64,000 nt of DNA from Loktanella sp. Alg231-35 (GCF_900143545.1 NZ_FREV01000001.1:124001-188000), one strand, 5' to 3'. Shown: positions 9,096-18,703, numbered from the stretch's first letter. Translations and numbers: made by a program. Notes: generated from the letters alone by a model not told the origin.

Positions 9096-11351
9096 ATGCA
9101 AAAGAACAAACACACGCGCGAAGATGCACTGCAGTTTCATATGCATCCCAGCCCCGGCAAATGGGAGATCCAAGCAACGGTTCCCATGACCACGCAGCGT
9201 GATCTATCCTTGGCCTATTCCCCCGGCGTCGCCATCCCATGCGAAGAAATAGCCGCTGATCCTGCAACGGCGTATGATTATACCAACAAGGGAAATCTGG
9301 TCGCTGTCATTTCAAACGGCACGGCTGTTCTGGGCCTTGGCAACCTTGGCGCGTTGGGCAGCAAACCGGTGATGGAAGGCAAATCAGTGCTTTTCAAACG
9401 CTTCGCTGATGTGAATTCCATCGATCTGGAACTAGATACCGAAGACCCTGAAGAGTTCATCAAGGCGGTCCAGCTGATGGGTCCGACCTTTGGCGGTATC
9501 AATCTGGAAGATATCAAAGCACCAGAGTGCTTTATTATCGAACAAACGCTCAAAGAGCAGATGGATATCCCTGTCTTCCACGATGACCAGCACGGCACGG
9601 CGGTGATTTGTGCCGCTGGACTGCTGAACGCGCTGCATCTGTCGGGCAAGAAAATCGAAGAGGTCAAGATTGTCCTTAACGGTGCAGGGGCCGCTGGCAT
9701 TGCCTGTCTTGAGCTGCTCAAGGCGATGGGCGCCCAGCATGACAATTGCATTATGTGCGACACCAAAGGTGTCATCTACCAAGGCCGGACCGAGGGGATG
9801 AACCAATGGAAATCTGCTCATGCCGCCAACACCAAGGCGCGGTCGCTTGATGATGCGATGAAGGGTTGCGACGTGTTTCTGGGGGTCAGTGCCAAAGGTG
9901 CTGTGACGCAAGAAATGGTGTCTAATATGGCGAAAAATCCTGTTATTTTCGCCATGGCTAACCCCGATCCCGAGATTACACCCGAAGATGCACATGCCGT
10001 CCGCGAGGACGCGATTGTTGCCACCGGGCGCAGCGATTACCCCAATCAGGTGAACAACGTGTTGGGGTTCCCATACCTTTTCCGCGGCGCTCTCGATATC
10101 CATGCGCGCGCCATCAACGACGAGATGAAGATCGCCTGCGCCGAAGCGCTTGCCGCCCTCGCCCGCGAGGACGTGCCGGATGAGGTCGCAATGGCCTACG
10201 GCAAGAAACTGACTTTCGGACGTGACTACATCATCCCGACGCCATTTGACCCGCGCTTGATCCACCGCATCCCAACGGCGGTGGCGCAAGCTGGCATGAA
10301 AACAGGCGTCGCCCGCAGGCCCATCATCGACATGGACGCTTATGAGCTCTCACTGAAATCGCGCATGGACCCAACGCAATCTATCCTGCGCAGTCTGAAC
10401 GCGCGGGCGCGGGCCAACCAATCGACGGTTGTCTTTGCCGAGGGTGATGATCCACGCGTGCTTCGTGCTGCTGTGCTTTATCAGCGTTCAGGCATGGGCA
10501 AGGCGCTTGTCGTCGGGCGCGACGATGATGTGAAAGAAAAGCTGACCGCTGAGGGGCTAGCGGATGCGTTTGAAGAACTGGAAGTCGTCAACGCCGCCAT
10601 GACGCCGCATCTGGAGACGTATAAGGCATTTCTTTACGAGCGCCTGCAACGCAAAGGATTTGATGCCCAAGACGTGCATCGACTTGCCGCACGTGACCGG
10701 CATGTTTTTGCGTCGCTGATGCTTGCCCACGGGCATGCCGACGGCATGATTACCGGGGCGACACGCAAATCGGCCCATATTCTTGAATTGATCAATCACG
10801 TCTTTGATGCGCAACCACATGACGGCGCGGTTGGTGTTACAGCCGTGCTGAACAAAGGGCGGATTGTGTTGATCGCGGACACGCTGGTGCATGAATGGCC
10901 GGATGAGAACGATCTGGCAGACATTGCCGAGCGCGGGGCGTTTGTGGCGCGCGAACTGGGTCTGGAACCACGGGTCGCGTTCCTGTCTTTCTCGACCTTT
11001 GGCTATCCGGTGTCCGAACGCGCCGAAAAAATGCATGTTGCCTCAACCGTATTGGACGGACGCAAGGTTGATTTCGAATACGAGGGCGAGATGACTGTGG
11101 ACGTGGCGCTCAACACTCAGGCACAGGAAAGCTATCCGTTCCAACGGCTGACTGGCCCTGCCAACGTGTTGGTCGTTCCGGCGCGGCATTCGGCTTCGAT
11201 CTCGGTCAAGCTCATGCAGGAAATGGGGGGCGCGACGGTCATCGGGCCAATCCTGTCAGGCATCGGCAAACCCGTGCAGATCTGCTCAACCGTTTCAACT
11301 GTGAATGACATCCTCAATATGGCGGTCATTGCTGCCTGCAAAGTCGACTGA
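9096..11351 (+). CDS. maeB: NADP-dependent malic enzyme with phosphotransacetylase-like C-terminal domain
   Basis: A 751-residue protein that oxidatively decarboxylates malate to pyruvate, producing NADPH. The malic enzyme N-domain (about 1-140; SLAYSPGVAIPC, KPVMEGKSVLFK) is followed by the NAD(P)-binding domain with VLNGAGAAGIACLELL and FAMANPDPEI. The C-terminal third resembles phosphate acetyltransferase (FAEGDDPRVLRAA, GMITGATRKSA), which lacks Pta activity in characterised MaeB proteins and is thought to be regulatory. Two adjacent ATGs (9093, 9096) follow GGGGGA; 9096 has the better spacing. Its TGA overlaps the next ATG (TGATG). Confidence 0.95.
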   Translation: MQKNKHTREDALQFHMHPSPGKWEIQATVPMTTQRDLSLAYSPGVAIPCEEIAADPATAYDYTNKGNLVAVISNGTAVLGLGNLGALGSKPVMEGKSVLFKRFADVNSIDLELDTEDPEEFIKAVQLMGPTFGGINLEDIKAPECFIIEQTLKEQMDIPVFHDDQHGTAVICAAGLLNALHLSGKKIEEVKIVLNGAGAAGIACLELLKAMGAQHDNCIMCDTKGVIYQGRTEGMNQWKSAHAANTKARSLDDAMKGCDVFLGVSAKGAVTQEMVSNMAKNPVIFAMANPDPEITPEDAHAVREDAIVATGRSDYPNQVNNVLGFPYLFRGALDIHARAINDEMKIACAEALAALAREDVPDEVAMAYGKKLTFGRDYIIPTPFDPRLIHRIPTAVAQAGMKTGVARRPIIDMDAYELSLKSRMDPTQSILRSLNARARANQSTVVFAEGDDPRVLRAAVLYQRSGMGKALVVGRDDDVKEKLTAEGLADAFEELEVVNAAMTPHLETYKAFLYERLQRKGFDAQDVHRLAARDRHVFASLMLAHGHADGMITGATRKSAHILELINHVFDAQPHDGAVGVTAVLNKGRIVLIADTLVHEWPDENDLADIAERGAFVARELGLEPRVAFLSFSTFGYPVSERAEKMHVASTVLDGRKVDFEYEGEMTVDVALNTQAQESYPFQRLTGPANVLVVPARHSASISVKLMQEMGGATVIGPILSGIGKPVQICSTVSTVNDILNMAVIAACKVD

Positions 11352-12217
11352 TGGCGATCTGGAATCTGGGATCAATTAACGCCGATTTTGTCTATGCAGT
11401 GCCGCATGTGCCTGCACCGGGCGAGACGCTGTCGTCCACCGGACGGCAGGTGTTTCTTGGTGGCAAAGGGGCCAATATGTCCGTTGCGGCAGCGCGCGCT
11501 GCGGCCCGCGTTCACCACATCGGGGCTGTTGGCGAAGACGGGCGCTGGGCCACACAGCGTCTGCTCGAATACGGTGTCGATACACGCAATATCGCTGAAA
11601 TAGACACTGATACAGCGCAAGCGATCATCATGGTCGACCCGCAGGGCGAGAATGCCATCCTACTGCACCCCGGCGCCAATGCCGAGATTCCGCAGGTCAC
11701 CTTGCAGGCCGCCATGGCCGAAGCTGAAACTGGCGATTGGCTGGTCATACAAAACGAAACCAATCTGCAACGCACGGCGGCCCAAATGGGCAAAAAGCTG
11801 GGGCTACAGGTGGCCTATGCCGCAGCTCCTTTTGATGCGGAACGGGTACAGGCGGTTCTGCCGCATCTTGATTTCCTGATCCTGAATGCGGTTGAAGCCC
11901 AACAGTTGCAAGATGCCACCGGGCAAGCACCGCAGGACTTGCCGGTCCGCGATGTGATCGTGACGCTTGGCGGTGATGGTGCCGATTGGTACGGCGCCGA
12001 AGGTAAGACGCATTTTCCAGCGATCAAAGTTGACCCCGTTGATACAACAGGTGCCGGAGATACCTTTACCGGCTACGTGCTGGCAGGGTTGGATCGGGAC
12101 ATGCCAATGGCGCAAGCCATCAAACTGGCAACCAAAGCGGGGGCATTGATGGTCACCCGCCATGGTACGGCGGATGTAATCCCTGATCTATCCGAAGTGC
12201 AGGCCTTTATTCAGTGA
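11351..12217 (+). CDS. PfkB/ribokinase family sugar kinase
   Basis: A 288-residue carbohydrate kinase of the ribokinase branch. It starts directly on the fold ([19 protein letters not shown]), has the substrate-binding [14 protein letters not shown] motif and the C-terminal catalytic signature [17 protein letters not shown], whose Asp is the base. The ATP-site residues NAVEAQ and [10 protein letters not shown] are also present. The likely substrate is ribose, but another furanose or a nucleoside is possible. It is translationally coupled to maeB, an unusual pairing. The last 7 bases overlap the convergent msrA gene. Confidence 0.85.
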   Translation: MAIWNLGSINADFVYAVPHVPAPGETLSSTGRQVFLGGKGANMSVAAARAAARVHHIGAVGEDGRWATQRLLEYGVDTRNIAEIDTDTAQAIIMVDPQGENAILLHPGANAEIPQVTLQAAMAEAETGDWLVIQNETNLQRTAAQMGKKLGLQVAYAAAPFDAERVQAVLPHLDFLILNAVEAQQLQDATGQAPQDLPVRDVIVTLGGDGADWYGAEGKTHFPAIKVDPVDTTGAGDTFTGYVLAGLDRDMPMAQAIKLATKAGALMVTRHGTADVIPDLSEVQAFIQ

Positions 12218-12840
12218 TCAGCAAAGGGTGCCGCATCACCCCAAAGCTGCGTTACCCGCTGATCGCGGCCACAGGCATTGCGATAGAACGCATAGGCGTC
12301 TGACTGCACCTTGATCCCGCGCCGGGTAATGACCCGGTTTTCACCACGATAGTAGTTCTGGTGATAGTCTTCGGCATCATAAAAGGTGGCGGCATCCAGA
12401 ATTGGGGTGACAATCCGCTGACCCAGATCGCGGCGGGCCTGTGTCTTGGCGGCCTCGGCAGCAGTGCGTTCCGCCGGGTTAGAGACGAAAACAGCGGTGC
12501 GATAGCTGTCGCCACGATCACAGAACTGGCCGCCAGCATCGGTCGGATCAACTGACCGGAAGAAAGCATGTAGCAACTGGCCATAGCTGACAACATCCGC
12601 GTCATATGTGATCTCTACCGCCTCATAGTGGCCAGAGCCCTTGAGCGTTTCATAATTTGGATTGGCCGTCGTGCCGCCAGTGTAGCCTGAAACGACCTCT
12701 TGCACGCCCTGCACTTTTTCAAAGTCGCTTTCGACGCACCAGAAACAGCCACCTGCGACAATCGCGGTCTGGATGTCTTCGGCAACGACCGTTTGGGCAA
12801 CGGGGAAAATGGCAAGCGCCAAGGCAATGGATCTGAACAT
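12211..12840 (-). CDS. msrA: Peptide-methionine (S)-S-oxide reductase, exported
   Basis: A 209-residue MsrA. The signature GGCFWC holds the catalytic Cys (C32) and a second Cys (C35), and a C-terminal Cys (RNACGRD) may act as resolving residue. The conserved [37 protein letters not shown] and AEDYHQNYY segments follow. A hydrophobic leader (residues 1-20, ending QTVVA-ED) predicts export, so it should repair oxidised methionine in periplasmic proteins. No MsrB partner is adjacent. Confidence 0.92.
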   Translation of the reverse strand: MFRSIALALAIFPVAQTVVAEDIQTAIVAGGCFWCVESDFEKVQGVQEVVSGYTGGTTANPNYETLKGSGHYEAVEITYDADVVSYGQLLHAFFRSVDPTDAGGQFCDRGDSYRTAVFVSNPAERTAAEAAKTQARRDLGQRIVTPILDAATFYDAEDYHQNYYRGENRVITRRGIKVQSDAYAFYRNACGRDQRVTQLWGDAAPFADH

Positions 12841-12972
12841 CTGGAATCTCCTTTGCTCGTACCCTTTCAGGCAACCATGGCGCGGCGCAACGACCTCGCG
12901 CCGGTATCACGCGCTCTTTACCTCTTGGAACATTTCGGCGGCTGTCCTAGCGTTCGCAGAAAGGAGAATTCA

Positions 12973-13872
12973 ATGTCAGATGTGACCACCCATCAGGCCC
13001 AAGATGATGCCCGCAACGAAAACATCCTGATTTATGTCGATGGCAAACTGGTGCCCAAGGCCGACGCCACCGTCAGCGTCTATGACAGCGGGTTCATGCT
13101 GGGTGATGGCGTGTGGGAAGGGTTGCGGCTTTATGATGGTAAGTGGGCGTTCATGGACGAACATATCGACCGGCTGTTTGAGGCGGCAAAAGCGATTGAT
13201 CTCGATATCGGAATGGATCGAAACGGTGTGGTTTCGGCCTTGTTAGAGACACAAACTGCCAATCGAATGACCACTGACGCCCATGCCCGCCTCATGGTCA
13301 CACGCGGCATTAAGGTGCGTCCTTTCCAGCACCCCAGCCTGTCGCAATCCGGGCCGACTTTCGTGATCATCATGGAGCATTCGCAACCCAAAATCCCGCG
13401 CCCAATTGCGCTGGCGACTGTGCCACATCAACGTGGCCTGCCCATGACGCAGGACCCCAAGCTGAACAGCCACTCAAAACTGAATTGCATTCTCGCCTGC
13501 ATCGCCGCGCAAAAGGCTGGCGCAGATGAGGCGCTGATGCTGGACGTCCATGGGTTTGTGAACACGACAAACGCCTGCAACTTCTTCATCGTCAAAAACG
13601 GAGCGGTTTGGACCAGCACCGGTGATTACTGCATGAACGGGATCACGCGCCAAAAGGTGATCGACCTATGCCGCGCCAACGAAATCCCGGTGTTTGAGCG
13701 GAATTATTCGTTGGTAGACACCTATTCCGCCGATGAGGCGTTCTTGACCGGCACGTTCGGTGCGCAAACGCCTGTGAGCACTATCGACGGGCGGGTCATC
13801 GGCAGCGGAGAGTTGGGACCGGTGACCCTGCGTCTGCGTGATCTTTACAAAGATCTGGTGGCCAAATCATGA
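12973..13872 (+). CDS. Fold-type IV (class IV) aminotransferase-like PLP protein, divergent
   Basis: A 299-residue protein with the overall fold-type IV pattern: YVDGKLVPKADATVSVYDSGFMLGDG split at residues 21-45, arginine-rich R110-R116, DEALML, and GITRQKV. It resembles branched-chain or D-amino acid aminotransferases. The candidate Schiff-base lysines are K163 and K169 in PKLNSHSKLN. The position that normally holds Glu contacting the PLP ring nitrogen (G-x-V-x-E) reads GFVNT here, so Thr198 replaces it. The ATG at 12973 has a perfect AAGGAG site; a longer in-frame reading from 12700 runs antisense through msrA and is not credible. An ATGA overlap couples it to the sulfotransferase gene. 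Confidence 0.82.
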   Translation: MSDVTTHQAQDDARNENILIYVDGKLVPKADATVSVYDSGFMLGDGVWEGLRLYDGKWAFMDEHIDRLFEAAKAIDLDIGMDRNGVVSALLETQTANRMTTDAHARLMVTRGIKVRPFQHPSLSQSGPTFVIIMEHSQPKIPRPIALATVPHQRGLPMTQDPKLNSHSKLNCILACIAAQKAGADEALMLDVHGFVNTTNACNFFIVKNGAVWTSTGDYCMNGITRQKVIDLCRANEIPVFERNYSLVDTYSADEAFLTGTFGAQTPVSTIDGRVIGSGELGPVTLRLRDLYKDLVAKS

Positions 13873-14564
13873 GAATTGCAATGTGGTCCGGGCCACGAAA
13901 CCTCTCAACCGCCATGATGTACGCTTTTGGAAACCGATCCGATTTCGCGGTTTGGGATGAACCGTTTTACGCACCCTATCTTGCCGCAACCGGATTGGAT
14001 CACCCCATGCGGGACGAGATTCTGGCCGCACATGAAACCGATCCGCTGATCGTGGCGCGGCGCTGTTTAGACACTATTCCAGCCCAAAAGCCACATTTTT
14101 ACATGAAGCACATGCCGCATCATATGATTGATGGCGTCCCATTGGATTGGGCCAAGGACTGCGTGAATATCCACCTGATCCGGCACCCCGCCCGTGTGAT
14201 TGCAAGCTACGGCGCCAAGCGGGACGAGATGGCTTTGGAGGATATTGGTTATCGGCAACAGGCGGCGATTTATGAGACGCTCGGCGGCGTGGTCATCGAC
14301 AGCAGCGACATCCGACAAGACCCCGATGGGATGCTGCGCAAGTTATGCGATGCGATTGGATTGCCGTTTGATCCAGCGATGCTTCGGTGGAATGAAGGAC
14401 CACGTGACGCAGACGGGGTTTGGGCGTCGCACTGGTATGGGGCTGTGCATCAAAGCACCGGTTTTGCGGGTGCTGAAGGCACATTGCCGGATGTGTCTGC
14501 GTATCGTGAAATGGTCAATAGCGCCATGCCGCTCTACGAACGGATGAAGCGGGCGAAACTCTAA
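13869..14564 (+). CDS. Sulfotransferase-family protein
   Basis: A 231-residue P-loop protein of the sulfotransferase fold. The N-terminal SGPRNLSTAMMYAF resembles the 5'-phosphosulfate loop that binds PAPS, and HLIRHPARVIASY resembles the 3'-phosphate-binding motif. The substrate cannot be read from sequence. It overlaps the preceding aminotransferase-like gene by 4 bases (ATGA), so the two proteins are probably made in step and may act on the same small molecule (inference). The last 4 bases overlap the convergent GNAT gene. Confidence 0.75.
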   Translation: MRIAMWSGPRNLSTAMMYAFGNRSDFAVWDEPFYAPYLAATGLDHPMRDEILAAHETDPLIVARRCLDTIPAQKPHFYMKHMPHHMIDGVPLDWAKDCVNIHLIRHPARVIASYGAKRDEMALEDIGYRQQAAIYETLGGVVIDSSDIRQDPDGMLRKLCDAIGLPFDPAMLRWNEGPRDADGVWASHWYGAVHQSTGFAGAEGTLPDVSAYREMVNSAMPLYERMKRAKL

Positions 14565-15022
14565 AGCAGTTTTTCCAGTTGAACTTCAACACCTGACCTC
14601 TTGCCCGTCAGTACATAGCCAAGCGATTGATACATTGCGATTGCCGCTGCATTATCCTCGACCGCCTGAATCTGCATGACGCGCCGTCCGCGGGCACGCC
14701 CCCAGTTTTCTGCAAAAGCCATTGCGGCTGCGCCATACCCTTGCCGCTGAAAATCCTGCCCGATCAGCAAGCGCCAGACATAGATCGCGTCGGGTGCGTC
14801 AATCTTGTGGCGGTCCTTGTGTTCAACCATGTCGACCAGCGCCATCAATCCGACGCGCGTCTGGTCGTTCCACAAGCAGAAATCGTGGGCTCCCGTTTTA
14901 AACCGGACTTGTGCGATGGTCACGATGTTAGGGGCGATAAAGCGGTCCTGATCCGCGTGAACCGTGATATTCTCAAGCGGGACAACGTCAGCGCCGATGA
15001 TCGGGCGTGCCGCAAATGACAT
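14561..15022 (-). CDS. GNAT-family N-acetyltransferase
   Basis: A 153-residue acyltransferase with the acetyl-CoA pyrophosphate loop QDFQRQGYGAAAMAFAE (Q-x-x-G-x-G/A), followed by EDNAAAIAMYQSLGYV, the usual motif B of GNATs. The substrate is unknown; small proteins of this type often acetylate aminoglycosides, polyamines or protein N-termini. The start has AGGGGA upstream. It lies 10 bases after argG on the same strand and is probably read through from it. Confidence 0.82.
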   Translation of the reverse strand: MSFAARPIIGADVVPLENITVHADQDRFIAPNIVTIAQVRFKTGAHDFCLWNDQTRVGLMALVDMVEHKDRHKIDAPDAIYVWRLLIGQDFQRQGYGAAAMAFAENWGRARGRRVMQIQAVEDNAAAIAMYQSLGYVLTGKRSGVEVQLEKLL

Positions 15023-15032
15023 GATTATCCCC

Positions 15033-16247
15033 TCAGCCCTTCCTGTTGCGTGCCGCCAACAGCTTCAACCGCAACGCATTCAACTGGATGAACCCCTGCG
15101 CATCGGTCTGATCATATGCGCCCATGTCATCCTCGAACGTTACGTGCTCTTCGGAATAAAGCGTCTGATCTGACCAGCGCGCCACGGTCACAGCTGACCC
15201 TTTGTAGAGTTTCACACGCACGGTGCCGGACACATGTTCCTGGCTTTTGTCGATCAGCGCTTGCAGCATTTCGCGTTCGGGCGAGAACCAGAATCCGTTA
15301 TAGATCAGTTCCGCATAGCGCGGCATGATGCTGTCTTTGAGGTGCCCAGCGCCTGCGTCCAAAGTGATTTGTTCAATCCCACGGTGCGCTTCCAACAGGA
15401 CAGTGCCGCCCGGCGTTTCATAAACACCGCGTGATTTCATGCCGATGAACCGGTTTTCCACCAGATCAAGACGACCGACGCCGTGTTTGCCACCCAATTC
15501 GTTAAGCTTGGTCAGGATCGTTGCAGGCGACATCATCTCGCCATTGATCGCAACGGCATCGCCGCGTTCAAAGGTGATCTCGACCATCTCTGGCGTCTCA
15601 GGTGCATCTTCGGGTGCTACGGACCGTTGATAAACGTACTCTGGCGCTTCCTCGGCAGGGTCCTCAAGAACCTTACCTTCCGAAGACGTGTGCAGCAGGT
15701 TTGCATCCACACTGAACGGCGCTTCGCCGCGTTTGTCCTTGGCAATCGGGATTTGATGCTTTTCGGCAAACTCGATTAGCTTGGTCCGGCTGCCAAGGTC
15801 CCACTCGCGCCACGGGGCGACGACCTTGATCTCGGGGTTCAGCGCATAGGCGGCCAGTTCAAACCGGATCTGATCGTTGCCCTTGCCCGTGGCACCATGG
15901 GAAATCGCATCTGCACCTTCGGCTTCTGCAATCTCGACCAGGCGTTTTGAAATCAGTGGGCGCGCGATAGATGTGCCCAGCAGATAGAGCCCTTCATAAA
16001 GCGCATTGGCCCGAAACATCGGGAACACAAAGTCGCGCACAAATTCTTCACGCAGATCTTCGATATAGATGCCTGTCGCACCCATCATCTCGGCTTTCTT
16101 GCGTGCAGGCTCCAGCTCTTCGCCCTGACCAAGGTCAGCGGTAAAGGTCACGACTTCGCAGTTATATTCTGTCTGAAGCCACTTGAGGATGATCGAGGTA
16201 TCAAGGCCACCGGAATAGGCCAGAACAACTTTTTTCGGAGCGGTCAT
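15033..16247 (-). CDS. argG: Argininosuccinate synthase
   Basis: A 404-residue ArgG, which condenses citrulline and aspartate using ATP to give argininosuccinate in arginine biosynthesis. The PP-loop AYSGGLDTS lies close to the N-terminus, with [23 protein letters not shown] and [20 protein letters not shown] following. The ATG at 16247 gives the family's usual N-terminus ([13 protein letters not shown]); an in-frame ATG at 16304 adds 19 unsupported residues. It is divergent from the membrane protein gene, with 166 bases between starts. argJ, an earlier step of the pathway, is at 49.8-51 kb. Confidence 0.97.
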   Translation of the reverse strand: MTAPKKVVLAYSGGLDTSIILKWLQTEYNCEVVTFTADLGQGEELEPARKKAEMMGATGIYIEDLREEFVRDFVFPMFRANALYEGLYLLGTSIARPLISKRLVEIAEAEGADAISHGATGKGNDQIRFELAAYALNPEIKVVAPWREWDLGSRTKLIEFAEKHQIPIAKDKRGEAPFSVDANLLHTSSEGKVLEDPAEEAPEYVYQRSVAPEDAPETPEMVEITFERGDAVAINGEMMSPATILTKLNELGGKHGVGRLDLVENRFIGMKSRGVYETPGGTVLLEAHRGIEQITLDAGAGHLKDSIMPRYAELIYNGFWFSPEREMLQALIDKSQEHVSGTVRVKLYKGSAVTVARWSDQTLYSEEHVTFEDDMGAYDQTDAQGFIQLNALRLKLLAARNRKG

Positions 16248-16413
16248 ACGAGGTGCGCCTTTTGTGCGTGTGGGATTTGCCACGCGCGATAGCGGTTTTC
16301 GCAATCAGGGGCAAGGATCGGTGCACGCGGCAGAGCATGACAGTCAAAGGCCAGTTGACCATTCGCGGTCTACATGATGGATTGCGCCAAGATATCAGAC
16401 AAGGTTTTCTTCC

Positions 16414-17208
16414 ATGGCATTTCAAATCATTCGTCACGCATTTCGCATGATCTTTGGCAATCTTGGGCAGGCTTTGCGCGCCTCTGTCGGGCCCTACATT
16501 GTGTTGATAGTCGGTTATCTTGCCGTCTATGCAATGGTCGGCCAAACCGGCGCATTCATGCAATTGGCAAGCGGTGCAGGTTCTATTCCTGAGGATGCAG
16601 GTGGTGTTTTTGTGCTTGCCCTATTGGTTTTGGTCCCGTTCACTTTGTTCGTGCTGGCATGGATCGCGGTTTCTTGGCACCGTTTCATCCTTCTTGAAGA
16701 ATACAGTGGGATTTTGCCTGCTGTATCAGGCCGTCCGATCTGGCCCTATGTCGGTCGGTCCATCCTCTATGGCCTGCTGATCGTGTTGTTGGCGATCCCG
16801 TTAGTCTTTGTTGTGGGGTTCATTGCGTCGCCATTCCTATCGTCGGGCTCTCAGGCGCTACTTTCTCTGCCCGCTCTGATGGTGTTTATCGCTGTAACCG
16901 CCGTGTTGTCCTTCGTTTGGTTCCGCATCGGGCTTGCCCTGCCATCTGTTGCCGTTGGAGAGCCGATAACAATGGGCGCGGCGTGGGCCGCCTCGCGTGA
17001 CATGTCAGGGACGATCTTTGGCGTGGCGCTGTTGCTGATGGCAATCAATGGGATTGCGACGTTGTTGGTTAATCAGATCAGCGGCATAGCCCCGGTCGTT
17101 GGTGTGGTTGTCGATCTGGCGTTGCAGTGGACGATCCTGATGCTTGGTGTCAGCATCCTGACGACGCTTTACGGCCATCTGATCGAGAAACGCCCGCTAA
17201 TCGATTAA
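16414..17208 (+). CDS. Uncharacterised polytopic membrane protein
   Basis: A 264-residue protein that I do not recognise with confidence. It has a short amphipathic start (MAFQIIRHAFRMIFGNLGQALRAS) and about six hydrophobic segments near residues 26-45, 64-88, 111-135, 148-172, 199-220 and 225-245. No catalytic motif or cysteine cluster is visible. The pattern, with a basic N-terminal helix and a glycerophospholipid-membrane-type architecture, recalls small unknown-function families annotated only as membrane proteins. The 166-base gap upstream, shared with divergent argG, shows no convincing promoter. The 3' end overlaps the convergent Nudix gene by 12 bases. Confidence 0.7.
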   Translation: MAFQIIRHAFRMIFGNLGQALRASVGPYIVLIVGYLAVYAMVGQTGAFMQLASGAGSIPEDAGGVFVLALLVLVPFTLFVLAWIAVSWHRFILLEEYSGILPAVSGRPIWPYVGRSILYGLLIVLLAIPLVFVVGFIASPFLSSGSQALLSLPALMVFIAVTAVLSFVWFRIGLALPSVAVGEPITMGAAWAASRDMSGTIFGVALLLMAINGIATLLVNQISGIAPVVGVVVDLALQWTILMLGVSILTTLYGHLIEKRPLID

Positions 17209-17634
17209 CCCTGCCACAAAGGCCGCATCGCCGTCGTTGTAAAGTGCGGCGAGGGCCTCGTGTGGGTTCATCCAGACGGGGATGTGCCCTTCCTCGTGCG
17301 GGGGGCCGTGTGGCCGGACGGGCCGTGCCAAATAGATATGGCAGAGCTTTTCGGCCCACATCTCGTATTCCGGCATGAACACAAACCGCCGGAACGCGCC
17401 CAGTTTGCGGGGTGATGCAATGCGCCAGCCAGTTTCCTCGAACACTTCGCGGTGCAGTGCGGTCAAAGGATGTTCGCCGGGGTCAATGCCGCCGCCGGGC
17501 AGTTGAAATTCAAAATGCGGGTCGCCCTGATAGGTCAACAGCAGCTTTCCATTGAGGGGTAAAATAGCATAGACGCCGGGGCGATGCTGGTAGCGTTGCC
17601 CGCTTACTGGTGTGTCGCCATACCGTCTGATCAT
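17197..17634 (-). CDS. Nudix hydrolase
   Basis: A 145-residue Nudix protein. The Nudix box reads GGGIDPGEHPLTALHREVFEETGW, i.e. G-x5-E-x7-REVxEExGW, with the metal-binding REVFEE intact. The upstream PGVYAILPLNGKLLLTYQ strand and the downstream FMPEYEMWAEKLCHIYLA segment are typical of small ADP-ribose/NTP-type members. The substrate cannot be told from sequence. It is divergent from hslO, with about 76 bases between the start codons. Confidence 0.88.
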   Translation of the reverse strand: MIRRYGDTPVSGQRYQHRPGVYAILPLNGKLLLTYQGDPHFEFQLPGGGIDPGEHPLTALHREVFEETGWRIASPRKLGAFRRFVFMPEYEMWAEKLCHIYLARPVRPHGPPHEEGHIPVWMNPHEALAALYNDGDAAFVAGLID

Positions 17635-17643
17635 AGCTTGCCC

Positions 17644-17674
17644 CTTGGACGCGTGGTTGCCCCACCTATATAGG
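17644..17674 (+). promoter_or_regulatory. Heat-shock (RpoH-type) promoter of hslO
   Basis: CTTG (17644-17647), 17 bases, CCTATATAGG (17665-17674). This fits the alphaproteobacterial heat-shock consensus as I recall it, CTTG-N17/18-CYTATNTNNG, at every specified position. The same bases also give an acceptable sigma-70 reading (TTGGAC-N16-TATATA). It sits 37-67 bases before the ATG of Hsp33, a heat- and oxidation-responsive chaperone, so position and target agree. Confidence 0.65.
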
Positions 17675-17710
17675 CGCGGTATGCCACCCTAAGACTTGTT
17701 AGGAAAGACT

Positions 17711-18703
17711 ATGACCACAGGCACCCAAATCGCCTGGGACGATACCGTCCTGCCGTTTCAACTTGATGCCTCCGACATCCGTGGCCGGGTGGCGCGTCTT
17801 GATGGCGTGTTGGAACAGGTTCTGAAACAACACAACTATCCGCCGATGATCGAAGGTCTGGTGGCCGAGATGGCATTGCTGACTGCGTTGATCGGTCAAA
17901 CGGTGAAACTGCGCTGGAAACTGTCATTGCAGGTGCGCGGCTCTGGTCCTGCGCGTCTGATTGCAACGGATTATTATGGCCCTACCGATGATGGGCAGCC
18001 CGCTCGCATCCGCGCCTATGCATCATATGACGAGGAAACGCTTGATCAAACGGCGGATCCGTTCAGCCAGCTTGGCAACGGCTATTTTGCCATTTTGATT
18101 GATCAGGGCGAAGGCATGGCCCCTTATCAGGGTATTACGCCTATCGCCGGTGGTTCGCTTTCTGCCTGTGCAGAGACTTATTTTGCGCAGTCAGAGCAGT
18201 TGCCGACCCGGTTCCAACTGACCTACGGCCAGTCGCAACTGCCCGGAGAAGCCCCCCATTGGCGCGCTGGTGGTGTGATGTTGCAGCATATGCCAAAGGC
18301 ATCGCCGCATGTGACCGGTGAAGGGGGATCAGGCGAAGCTGGATTGCTGGATGCCACCGATATCCTTGAAGCGGACGAAGGTGAAAACTGGACCCGTGCC
18401 AATACGCTGCTGGATACTGTGGATGAGATTGAACTGATCGGCCCAACCGTTGCTCCGACGGATCTGTTGGTGCGTCTTTTCCATGAGGAACAGCCGCGTG
18501 TCTATGACGCCCAACCGGTTAAATTCGGCTGTAGCTGTTCGGAAGACAAAGTGCGCCAAAGCCTGTCGATCTATTCGGCCAAGGATATCGCCACAATGAC
18601 GACCGACGAGGGCACCGTGACGGCCGACTGCCAGTTCTGCGGCTCACATTACATCTTTGCGCCTGAAACCCTTGGGTTTGAAGCCAAGGACGCCAGTGCC
18701 TGA
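17711..18703 (+). CDS. hslO: Hsp33 redox-regulated chaperone
   Basis: A 330-residue Hsp33. The C-terminal zinc-binding cysteines are intact: FGCSCSEDKV followed 30-odd residues later by CQFCGSHY. When oxidised, these form disulfides, release zinc and turn on holdase activity. The N-terminal domain motifs VARLDGVLEQVLKQHNYP and MIEGLVAEMALLTALIG are typical. The ATG at 17711 follows AGGAAAG; a TTG at 17696 is in frame but has no site. It is preceded by a consensus heat-shock promoter and overlaps the next gene by 8 bases. Confidence 0.95.
   Translation: MTTGTQIAWDDTVLPFQLDASDIRGRVARLDGVLEQVLKQHNYPPMIEGLVAEMALLTALIGQTVKLRWKLSLQVRGSGPARLIATDYYGPTDDGQPARIRAYASYDEETLDQTADPFSQLGNGYFAILIDQGEGMAPYQGITPIAGGSLSACAETYFAQSEQLPTRFQLTYGQSQLPGEAPHWRAGGVMLQHMPKASPHVTGEGGSGEAGLLDATDILEADEGENWTRANTLLDTVDEIELIGPTVAPTDLLVRLFHEEQPRVYDAQPVKFGCSCSEDKVRQSLSIYSAKDIATMTTDEGTVTADCQFCGSHYIFAPETLGFEAKDASA

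Noticed and set aside
12700-12972. N-terminal extension of the class IV aminotransferase
   Set aside because: It runs antisense through msrA, and the ATG at 12973 has a perfect AAGGAG site.
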